Below are positions 1 through 5,153 of a stretch of 5,892 bases of DNA, piece after piece. The notes under the pieces were generated by a model. The model worked only from the letters and a program-made list of their open reading frames with translations. It had not been told where the DNA came from and did not search any database. How positions within the stretch are numbered: position 1 is the first letter of the stretch; each line of letters starts with the position of its first letter. The position numbers and the translations under genes were made by a program. The stretch is from contig JASLEM010000428.1 of NCBI GenBank assembly GCA_030151165.1, forward strand, positions 1 to 5,892, given 5' to 3'. This stretch comes from Burkholderiaceae bacterium. Its GTDB lineage: Bacteria; Pseudomonadota; Gammaproteobacteria; Burkholderiales; Burkholderiaceae.

Positions 1-1
1 C

Positions 2-880
2 AAGGGCTTCAGCGACGGCCACCACTACGACGACCTGAAGGTCTACGAGAACGTCGCGCAATGCGCCGGCGGCGCCGCGTCGACCACCGGCTTCTGGGAC
101 GGCCCGCCGACCGTCAGCGCCGCGGCGCTCGGCGACAGCAACACCGGCATGCACCTGGCCATCGGCATCCTGACGGCCATCATCGGCCGCCAGCAGACCG
201 GCAAGGGCCAGAAGGTCGCCGTGTCGATGCAGGACAGCGTGCTGAACCTGTGCCGCGTGAAGCTGCGCGACCAGCAGCGCCTCGACCGCCTCGGCTTCCT
301 CGAGGAATATCCGCAGTACCCGCACGGCACGTTCAGCGATGTCGTGCCGCGCGGCGGCAACGCCGGCGGCGGCGGCCAGCCAGGCTGGGTGCTGAAGTGC
401 AAGGGCTGGGAGACCGATCCGAACGCCTACATCTACTTCACGATCCAGGGCCACGCGTGGGAGCCGATCGCCAAGGCCATCGGCAAGCCGGAATGGGTCA
501 ACGACCCGGACTACAACACCGCCAAGGCGCGCCAGCCGCACATCACGCAGATCTTCGCGACGATCGAGGAGTGGCTGGCCGACAAGACCAAGTTCGAGGC
601 GGTCGACATCCTGCGCAAGTTCGACATCCCGTGCGCGCCGGTGCTGACGATGAAGGAACTCGCCAACGACCCGTCGCTGCGCGCCAGCGGCACGATCACC
701 GAAGTGCCGCACAAGGAACGCGGCACTTACCTCACCGTCGGCAGCCCGATCAAGTTCAGCGACCTGAAGCCCGAGATCACCGGCTCGCCGCTGCTGGGCG
801 AGCACACGGACGAGGTGCTGGCCGAGCTCGGCTACGGCTCGGACGCGATCGCGACGCTGCACGCGGCCAAGGCGGTCTGA
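2..880 (+). CDS. frc: Formyl-CoA:oxalate CoA-transferase (Frc/YfdW type), 5'-truncated
   Basis: This class III CoA-transferase moves CoA from formyl-CoA to oxalate, giving oxalyl-CoA for decarboxylation in cytosolic oxalate catabolism and acid resistance. The window holds 292 residues plus the stop. The missing N-terminus is about 124 residues if the protein matches the 416 aa of E. coli YfdW, so the upstream ATGs inside this frame are not starts. Visible family signatures are [16 protein letters not shown], and LGDSN carrying the catalytic Asp (codon 134-136, equivalent to D169 of the Oxalobacter enzyme). The intact glycine loop [12 protein letters not shown] has its four glycines at 365-376, and the C-terminal [11 protein letters not shown] motif is present. 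The protein resembles YfdW closely as remembered, and all hallmark residues in the visible part are kept, so it is probably the canonical oxalate enzyme. The PAS gene follows after one base, implying co-transcription. A paralogue lies at 1440-2687. Confidence 0.95.
   Translation, partial: KGFSDGHHYDDLKVYENVAQCAGGAASTTGFWDGPPTVSAAALGDSNTGMHLAIGILTAIIGRQQTGKGQKVAVSMQDSVLNLCRVKLRDQQRLDRLGFLEEYPQYPHGTFSDVVPRGGNAGGGGQPGWVLKCKGWETDPNAYIYFTIQGHAWEPIAKAIGKPEWVNDPDYNTAKARQPHITQIFATIEEWLADKTKFEAVDILRKFDIPCAPVLTMKELANDPSLRASGTITEVPHKERGTYLTVGSPIKFSDLKPEITGSPLLGEHTDEVLAELGYGSDAIATLHAAKAV
38..440 (+). repeat. Segments of frc repeated in the second frc
   Basis: The two frc genes share perfect direct repeats: 38-75 with 1845-1882 (38 nt), 245-279 with 2052-2086 (35 nt) and 395-440 with 2202-2247 (46 nt). 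They come from gene duplication or paralogy, not from a mobile element. They could serve as recombination points about 1.8 kb apart. Confidence 0.85.
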
Positions 881-881
881 G

Positions 882-1343
882 GTGACGGAGCCGGTCGTTT
901 CGCAAGAGATCGACCTGCGCCAGCTGCTGGCCGCGGTCGGCGATGCCGTCGTCGTCACCGACCCGGACAGCCGCGTCATCTTCTGGAACCCGGCCAGCGA
1001 GCGCCTGTTCGGCTACAGCGCGCTCGAGGCGATCGGCTCGTCGCTCGACATGATCATCCCCGAGCGCCTGCGCCGGCGCCATGGGGACGGCTACGCGCAG
1101 ACGATGCGCAGCGGCGAGACGAAGTACGGCACGACGCTGCTGCGCGTGCCGGCGGTGCACAAGGACGGCAGCGCGATGTCGATCGCGTTCACCGTCGCGC
1201 TGCTGAACGGGCCGGACGGCAAGCCGGCCGCGATCACCGCGGTGATCCGTGACGAAACCAGCAGGTTCAACGAGGATCGCGCGCTGCGCAAGCGGCTCGC
1301 GGAACTCGAAGCGCAGGTGGCGGCGTACAGTCCCTCCTCATGA
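882..1343 (+). CDS. Stand-alone PAS-domain protein
   Basis: This 153-residue soluble protein is almost entirely one PAS domain (about residues 9-126). Typical PAS features include VVVTDPDSRVIFWNPASERLFGY (split here as VVVTDPDSRV then IFWNPASERLFGY), the HKDGS turn at 93-97, and the closing AAITAVIRDET strand. A short charged helix follows (about 128-148, with hydrophobic positions L135, L139, L142 and V146) that could form a coiled-coil dimer. No kinase, GGDEF, EAL or DNA-binding domain is attached, so it would have to act through a partner. H67 sits 11 residues before the Gly of an SGE motif, the same distance as the haem-ligating His of FixL, but His is also common there in non-haem PAS domains. 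The GTG start is chosen because it lies one base after the frc stop, with AAGG at 869-872 as a weak ribosome site, and suggests translational coupling. The ligand and partner are unknown. Confidence 0.85.
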   Translation: MTEPVVSQEIDLRQLLAAVGDAVVVTDPDSRVIFWNPASERLFGYSALEAIGSSLDMIIPERLRRRHGDGYAQTMRSGETKYGTTLLRVPAVHKDGSAMSIAFTVALLNGPDGKPAAITAVIRDETSRFNEDRALRKRLAELEAQVAAYSPSS

Positions 1344-1372
1344 ACGCGAGGCCTTCGATGCCTCGCGCATGA
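1340..1372 (+). CDS. Possible 10-residue leader ORF (ATGA-linked)
   Basis: This open frame reads [10 protein letters not shown]. Its ATG overlaps the PAS stop as ATGA (1340-1343), and its own TGA overlaps the next ATG as ATGA (1369-1372). It spans the first stem-loop. No Shine-Dalgarno precedes it, so translation would depend on re-initiation by ribosomes finishing the PAS gene. It may be chance; it is listed because it forms part of an unbroken chain of stop/start overlaps reaching the second frc gene. Confidence 0.25.
   Translation: MNARPSMPRA
1345..1367 (+). other. Stem-loop just after the PAS stop
   Basis: An 8-bp perfect stem, CGCGAGGC (1345-1352) with GCCTCGCG (1360-1367), encloses a 7-nt loop. 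It begins two bases after the PAS stop codon. No T-run follows, so a classical intrinsic terminator is not supported. It could protect the 3' end of the upstream message or form part of a leader structure ahead of the second frc gene. Confidence 0.6.
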
Positions 1373-1443
1373 CGAGGGTCTGTTCACCCCAGCAGCTCGC
1401 CTTGGGCTGTTGTGGTGAACAGACCTCTGGAGACACGAGATGA
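1369..1443 (+). CDS. Possible 24-residue leader ORF coupled to the second frc
   Basis: This open frame starts [10 protein letters not shown] and includes a Cys-Cys pair. It runs straight through the long stem-loop and stops with a TGA (1441-1443) that overlaps the ATG of the second frc (1440-1442). A ribosome translating it would melt the hairpin and end on the frc start, which is the geometry of translational coupling or attenuation. It has no Shine-Dalgarno of its own, resembles no known leader peptide, and shows no run of a regulatory amino acid, so whether it is translated is uncertain. Confidence 0.3.
   Translation: MTRVCSPQQLALGCCGEQTSGDTR
1377..1425 (+). promoter_or_regulatory. Long stem-loop in the leader of the second frc
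   Basis: A 12-bp perfect stem, GGTCTGTTCACC (1377-1388) with GGTGAACAGACC (1414-1425), continues after one mismatch through nine more pairs (1390-1398 with 1404-1412, two of them G-U). It closes on a 5-nt loop at 1399-1403. It ends three bases before the Shine-Dalgarno GGAGA (1429-1433) of the following frc gene. There is no T-run, so termination would need Rho or another mechanism. Attenuation, RNA processing between the two cistrons, or a small dispersed repeat are alternatives that sequence alone cannot separate. Confidence 0.65.
1429..1433 (+). promoter_or_regulatory. Ribosome binding site of the second frc
   Basis: GGAGA lies 6 nt before the ATG at 1440, three bases beyond the foot of the long stem-loop. 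The hairpin therefore leaves it exposed rather than sequestering it. Confidence 0.7.
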
Positions 1444-2687
1444 GCAAGGCATTGGACGGAGTCCGCATCCTGGACTTCACGCACGTGCAGTCGGGACCGA
1501 CCTGCACGCAACTGCTGGCGTGGATGGGCGCCGACGTCATCAAGGTGGAGCGCGCCGGCGAAGGCGACGCGACGCGCGGGCAGCTGCGCGACATCCCCGA
1601 CGCGGACAGCCTCTACTTCACGATGCTGAACCACAACAAGCGCTCGATCACGCTCGACACCAAGACCGAGAAGGGTCGCCAAGTGCTCGACACGCTGATC
1701 AAGCGCTGCGACGTGCTCGTCGAGAACTTCGCGCCCGGCGCGCTCGACCGCATGGGCGTGACGTGGGCGCACATCCAGGACGTCAACCCGCGCATGATCC
1801 TCGCGTCGGTCAAGGGCTTCGGGCCCGGGCAGTACGAGGACTGCAAGGTCTACGAGAACGTCGCGCAATGCGCCGGCGGCGCGGCCTCGACCACCGGCTT
1901 CGACGACGGCCCGCCGACCGTCACCGGCGCGCAGATCGGCGACAGCGGCACCGGGCTGCACCTGGCGCTGGGCATCGTCGCCGCGCTCTTCCAGCGCGAG
2001 ACCACCGGCCGCGGCCAGAAGGTGCTCGCGCCGATGCAGGACGCCGTGCTCAACCTGTGCCGCGTGAAGCTGCGCGACCAGCAGCGGCTCGAGCGCACCG
2101 GCGTGCTCAAGGAATATCCGCAATACCCCGACAGCCACTTCGGCGACGCCGTGCCGCGCGCCGGCAACGCGTCGGGCGGCGGCCAGCCCGGCTCGATCCT
2201 CAAGTGCAAGGGCTGGGAGACCGATCCGAACGCCTACATCTACTTCATCACGCAGGCCGCCGTCTGGCCCGCGGTGTGCAAGGTGATCGGCGAGGAATCG
2301 TGGATCCACGACGAGGCGTACAAGACGCCCGCCGCCCGCCTGCTGCACCTCAAGCCGATCTTCGCGCGCATCGAGAAGTGGACGATGACGAAGACGAAGT
2401 TCGAGGCGATGGAGATCCTGAACCAGTACGACATCCCCTGCGGCCCGATCCTGTCGATGAAGGAGATCGCGGCCGACCCCGCGCTGCGCGCGAGCGGCAC
2501 GATCGTCGACGTCGACCACCCGACGCGCGGCCGCTACACCACCGTCGGCAACCCGATCAAGCTGTCGGACAGCCCGACCGAGGTGACGCGCGCGCCGCTG
2601 CTCGGCGAGCACACCGACGAGGTGCTGCGCGAGCTGGGCTACAGCCAGGACGACCTGGCGATGCTGCGGGCCGAGAAGGTCATCTGA
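1440..2687 (+). CDS. frc: Formyl-CoA transferase family paralogue (class III CoA-transferase)
   Basis: This complete 415-residue class III CoA-transferase is the length of YfdW (416). The ATG at 1440 is supported by GGAGA at 1429-1433 with a 6-nt spacer and by the family N-terminus [16 protein letters not shown]. Residues equivalent to known FRC active-site positions are H15, Q17, Q48 (Trp in Oxalobacter FRC, Gln in YfdW), Y59, Y138 and catalytic D168 (codon 1941-1943). It shares about 60% of residues by eye with the upstream frc product but departs at otherwise conserved spots: TGFDDGPP for [15 protein letters not shown] for LGDSNTG, and [12 protein letters not shown] for [12 protein letters not shown], so the first glycine of the tetraglycine loop is S245. 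The fold and CoA-transfer chemistry are well supported. Oxalate/formyl-CoA specificity is less certain; another dicarboxylate or acyl-CoA donor is possible. It directly follows the leader hairpin. Confidence 0.92.
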   Translation: MSKALDGVRILDFTHVQSGPTCTQLLAWMGADVIKVERAGEGDATRGQLRDIPDADSLYFTMLNHNKRSITLDTKTEKGRQVLDTLIKRCDVLVENFAPGALDRMGVTWAHIQDVNPRMILASVKGFGPGQYEDCKVYENVAQCAGGAASTTGFDDGPPTVTGAQIGDSGTGLHLALGIVAALFQRETTGRGQKVLAPMQDAVLNLCRVKLRDQQRLERTGVLKEYPQYPDSHFGDAVPRAGNASGGGQPGSILKCKGWETDPNAYIYFITQAAVWPAVCKVIGEESWIHDEAYKTPAARLLHLKPIFARIEKWTMTKTKFEAMEILNQYDIPCGPILSMKEIAADPALRASGTIVDVDHPTRGRYTTVGNPIKLSDSPTEVTRAPLLGEHTDEVLRELGYSQDDLAMLRAEKVI

Positions 2688-2704
2688 CCCCCGATCGAAG
2701 CGGA

Positions 2705-2735
2705 CGCGGGCCCCTGGGCGGCCCGCGGGGCCGCC
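2705..2735 (+). terminator. Overlapping GC-rich hairpins after the second frc
   Basis: Two strong stems compete for the same bases. CGCGGGCC (2705-2712) pairs with GGCCCGCG (2720-2727) around a 7-nt loop. GGCGGCCC (2717-2724) pairs with GGGCCGCC (2728-2735) around a 3-nt loop. The first begins 17 bases after the frc stop. The position suits transcription termination or 3'-end stabilisation, but no T-run follows. Termination is therefore a moderate inference, while the ability to form either hairpin is seen directly. Confidence 0.45.
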
Positions 2736-2740
2736 GCATG

Positions 2741-2760
2741 GATACGTCACACCGTATGCG
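2741..2760. promoter_or_regulatory. Inverted repeat, candidate operator copy A
   Basis: ATACG (2742-2746) and CGTAT (2753-2757) form a dyad with a 6-nt spacer, within GATACG-N5-CCGTATGCG. The form ATAC-N8-GTAT recalls LysR-type operators such as the ATAC-N7-GTAT sites known for BenM/CatM. A related copy lies at 4068-4088. It stands upstream of the candidate -35 element and the small gene at 2908, where an activator site would be expected. Confidence 0.4.
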
Positions 2761-2802
2761 CTCGCCGGCATCAGCGATCGCGAATGGTTTGCCCAGAAAA
2801 GA

Positions 2803-2808
2803 TTGACT
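2803..2808 (+). promoter_or_regulatory. Possible -35 element upstream of the small gene
   Basis: TTGACT sits in the most AT-rich stretch of the gap (about 2782-2820), about 100 bases before the gene at 2908. No good -10 hexamer stands at 16-18 nt; the nearest resemblance, TACAGT at 2831-2836, is 22 nt away. This could be a weak, activator-dependent promoter. The hexamer also overlaps a small dyad, TGAC-T-GTCA (2804-2812). Support is limited. Confidence 0.25.
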
Positions 2809-2894
2809 GTCATTGATGCGCGCACGTTCCTACAGTGCAAGTGCGGGCTGAAGTGAACGACACGGCAGCAACACGCTCGACGTCAATCAATCTC

Positions 2895-2901
2895 AAAGGA
2901 G
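2895..2901 (+). promoter_or_regulatory. Strong ribosome binding site for the small gene
   Basis: AAAGGAG lies 6 nt before the ATG at 2908. It is the best Shine-Dalgarno in the window, which fixes the start of an otherwise unrecognised protein and suggests efficient translation. Confidence 0.75.
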
Positions 2902-2907
2902 CAAGCC

Positions 2908-3237
2908 ATGCACAACGTTCCGACCACCACCGCCGATGCCGAACTCGACGCGTACAACGCGGCGTTCTACGAGTTGGGCCTGCGGTGGCACTGGGATGCG
3001 GCGACCTACCAGTCGCTGCAGGCCCGTCACGAGGACAGCGCGACCCGCGTCCGCCACTATCTCGAGACGCACCAGCCGCACCTGCTGCGCGCGTACGACT
3101 GCGACTTCCTGGTCGACATGATCGAGCAGAAGAAGCATGCCGCCCACCGCGCGGCGACGGAGTTCGAGAGCCGCGGGCGCGCGCGCCCCACGTTCTTCGA
3201 CTGGGCCCAGGCGCGCGGCTGCGAGCTGGGCATCTGA
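2908..3237 (+). CDS. Small conserved-looking protein of unknown function
   Basis: This 109-residue soluble protein is not recognised with confidence. It is real judging by the strong AAAGGAG site, a sensible composition in the right frame, and the position at the head of the FAH/reductase module. No signal peptide or membrane segment is seen. The N-terminal half is acidic and aromatic (Y16, F20, Y21, and R26-W27-H28-W29). It holds eight histidines (2, 28, 41, 50, 55, 58, 77, 80) and two cysteines (65, 105), which could bind a metal but show no known motif. The middle (about 44-80) is likely helical, and the tail is basic around residues 89-93. The upstream gap carries a candidate operator and a possible promoter, so it may be the first gene of an operon continuing into the FAH-family gene 73 bases later. 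No function is assigned. Confidence 0.8.
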   Translation: MHNVPTTTADAELDAYNAAFYELGLRWHWDAATYQSLQARHEDSATRVRHYLETHQPHLLRAYDCDFLVDMIEQKKHAAHRAATEFESRGRARPTFFDWAQARGCELGI

Positions 3238-3310
3238 GACCGACCCCGGGCGCCGGCTCGTCGGCCGCGCGCCCTCCTCTTCACCGCTCACCGCACGACG
3301 AAAGATCGCG

Positions 3311-4078
3311 ATGCAACAACGATGGGTCCGCTTCGAACACGCCGGCCGCGCCGGCTTCGGCACGCTGCAGGGCGATCGCATCCACGTGCGCGTGGGCGAG
3401 CTGCTCGGCCCGAACGACGCGACCGGCGAGACGCTCGCCCTCGCCGACGTCCGCCTGCTGTGCCCGACGACGCCGACCAAGGTCATCGCGCTGTGGAACA
3501 ACTTCCACGCGCTCGCCGCGAAGCTGAACCTCGCCGCGCCGGCCGAGCCGCTGTACCTGCTGAAGGCGCCGAACTCGTGGAGCGCGCACGGCGAGCCCAT
3601 CCGCCCGCCGCATCGGCCGGGCAAGGTCGTCTTCGAAGGCGAGCTCGCGGTCGTGATCGGCCGCACCGCCACGGCGGTCGCCGAGGCCCAGGCCATGGAC
3701 CACGTCTTCGGCTACACCTGCGTCAACGACGTGACGGTCGCCGACATCCTCAACCGCGACGCCTCGTTCACGCAATGGGATCGCGCCAAGGGGCAGGACA
3801 CGTTCTGCCCGCTGGGCCCGGCCATCGCCACCGGGCTCGACCCGGCCACGCTCACCGTCACCACGCGCGTCAACGGCGAGGTGCGACAGCACTATCCGAT
3901 CAGCGACATGCGATTTTCCGTCGCGACGCTGGTCAGCGAGATCTCCCACGACCTCACGCTCCACCCGGGCGACGTCATCCTGTGCGGCACCTCGGTGGGT
4001 GTCGGATCGATGAAGCCGGGCAGCGTGGTGGAGGTCGAGATCGACGGCATCGGCACGCTCTCGAACCGATACGGGTGA
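3311..4078 (+). CDS. Fumarylacetoacetate hydrolase (FAH) family enzyme
   Basis: This 255-residue protein is a single-domain FAH-family enzyme. Members hydrolyse, isomerise or decarboxylate acylpyruvates and 2-oxo dicarboxylates (for example HpcE-type isomerase/decarboxylase, acylpyruvase, oxaloacetate decarboxylase) using a divalent metal. The family metal ligands are visible: E109 and E111 in FEGELAVVIG, and D140 in CVNDVTVADIL, spaced 29 residues after E111 as in human FAHD1. Other landmarks are GYTC, AKGQDTFCPLGP, VNGEVRQ, SDMRFSV, the PGDVILCGT loop and the closing VEIDGIGTL. The ATG at 3311 is the only plausible start, since the in-frame codons back to the previous gene contain no start; its ribosome site is weak (GAAAG, 3300-3304). 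Catalytic type is clear to family level only. The neighbouring reductase and LysR gene suggest catabolism of a keto acid or aromatic-derived acid. Confidence 0.9.
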   Translation: MQQRWVRFEHAGRAGFGTLQGDRIHVRVGELLGPNDATGETLALADVRLLCPTTPTKVIALWNNFHALAAKLNLAAPAEPLYLLKAPNSWSAHGEPIRPPHRPGKVVFEGELAVVIGRTATAVAEAQAMDHVFGYTCVNDVTVADILNRDASFTQWDRAKGQDTFCPLGPAIATGLDPATLTVTTRVNGEVRQHYPISDMRFSVATLVSEISHDLTLHPGDVILCGTSVGVGSMKPGSVVEVEIDGIGTLSNRYG

Positions 4079-4088
4079 CCCGTATGCG
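4068..4088. promoter_or_regulatory. Palindrome, candidate operator copy B
   Basis: ATACGGG (4069-4075) and CCCGTAT (4079-4085) form a perfect 7-bp inverted repeat. Its 3-nt centre is the TGA stop codon of the FAH gene. The site reads GATACG-N6-CCGTATGCG and so shares both arms and the trailing GCG with copy A (2741-2760). It lies 40 bases before the reductase start. It may be a regulator site or an RNA hairpin between cistrons. Confidence 0.4.
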
Positions 4089-4127
4089 GCGCGAGGCGGC
4101 AAGGGATTTCAACTCCTGGAGATCGCA

Positions 4128-5138
4128 ATGAAGATAGCAGTGATCGGCGCCGGCGCCATCGGCGGCCTGGTGGGCGCGAAGCTCGCGCTGGCGGGCGAGG
4201 ACGTGACGTTCATCGTGCGCGGCGACAACCTCGCCGCGATCGGCGAGCGCGGCTTCCGGCTCGTCGCGTGCGACGGCTCGCAGCAGGTCGCGACGAACGT
4301 CGTCGCGACGGATCGCTACGACCGCGCGGGGCCGCAGGACGTCGTCGTCCTCGCGATGAAAGCGCACCAGCTCGAGGCCGTCGCCAACGAGGTGCCGCGG
4401 CTGTTCGGGCCCGACACCGTCGTCGTGACGATGCAGAACGGCATCCCGTACTGGTATTTCCACAAGCACGGCGGCGTGCTCGAAGGCACCGTCGTGCGCA
4501 GCGTCGATCCGGAAGGCGTGATCAGCGCGCGCATCCCGGCCCAGCGCGTGCTGGGCTGCGTCGTCTATCCGGCGTCCGAGTTGATGGCGCCCGGCGTCGT
4601 GCGTCACATCGAGGGCGACCGCTTCCCGATCGGCGAGCTCGACGGCTCGACCAGCGAACGCGCGCAACGCGTCTCCGAGGTCTTCACCAACGCCGGCTTC
4701 AAGTCGCCCGTGCTGCCCGACATCCGCGCCGAGATGTGGCTCAAGCTGTGGGGCAACCTGAGCTTCAACCCGATCAGCGGCCTCGCGCACTCGACGCTCG
4801 CCGACATCTGCCGCTACCCGCTCTCGCGCGAGCTCGCGGCCGCCATGATGCGCGAGGCGCAAGCCGTCGCGCACAAGCTGGGCATCGAGTTCCGCGTGAC
4901 GCTCGAGAAGCGCATCGCCGGCGCCGAGAAGGTCGGCAGCCACAAGACCTCGATGCTGCAGGACATCGAGGCCGGCCGCGCGCCCGAGATCGACGCGCTG
5001 GTCGGTGCCGTCATCGAGCTCGCGCGGCTGACCGAGACGCCGACGCCGCACATCGACACGGTGTACTCGCTCGTCAAGCTGCTCGCGCGCACGATGGCGC
5101 ACCAGCAGGGCCGCGTGCGCATGCACGAGATGGGCTGA
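4128..5138 (+). CDS. Ketopantoate reductase (PanE/ApbA) family oxidoreductase
   Basis: This 336-residue cytosolic NAD(P)H-dependent reductase belongs to the family that reduces 2-dehydropantoate or other 2-keto acids to 2-hydroxy acids. The Rossmann dinucleotide loop GAGAIGG is at residues 7-13, with R31 at the end of the second strand, suggesting NADPH. Catalytic-pocket equivalents of E. coli PanE are K78 (AMKAHQ), N104 (MQNGIP), K206 (WLKLWGN), N210, S275 in SMLQDIEAGR and E287, with the S-E spacing of 12 matching PanE. It is somewhat longer than E. coli PanE (303 aa). The ATG is supported by GGAG at 4118-4121 with a 6-nt spacer. Lying between an FAH-family gene and a LysR gene, it is more likely a catabolic paralogue than the pantothenate enzyme, so no panE symbol is given. 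The real substrate is unknown. Confidence 0.9.
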   Translation: MKIAVIGAGAIGGLVGAKLALAGEDVTFIVRGDNLAAIGERGFRLVACDGSQQVATNVVATDRYDRAGPQDVVVLAMKAHQLEAVANEVPRLFGPDTVVVTMQNGIPYWYFHKHGGVLEGTVVRSVDPEGVISARIPAQRVLGCVVYPASELMAPGVVRHIEGDRFPIGELDGSTSERAQRVSEVFTNAGFKSPVLPDIRAEMWLKLWGNLSFNPISGLAHSTLADICRYPLSRELAAAMMREAQAVAHKLGIEFRVTLEKRIAGAEKVGSHKTSMLQDIEAGRAPEIDALVGAVIELARLTETPTPHIDTVYSLVKLLARTMAHQQGRVRMHEMG

Positions 5139-5153
5139 GCGGATCGCGCCGGC

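Noticed and set aside
149..880. Independent start at 149 for the first frc
   Set aside because: Frc homology runs in the same frame back to the window edge and includes the catalytic Asp codon at 134-136, so the gene is merely truncated by the window.
1345..1425. Rho-independent terminator between the PAS gene and the second frc
   Set aside because: Both stems are strong but neither is followed by a T-run, so they are reported as stem-loops without a terminator call.
1338..2840. Long minus-strand open frame opposite the second frc
   Set aside because: It mirrors the codon structure of a well-supported + strand gene; its translation is Arg/Val/Asp/Leu-rich with no recognisable domain, as expected for antisense frames in GC-rich DNA.
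3137..3310. Upstream extension of the FAH gene
   Set aside because: The extension overlaps the small gene in another frame and is Arg/Ser/Pro-rich; FAH homology begins just after the ATG at 3311.
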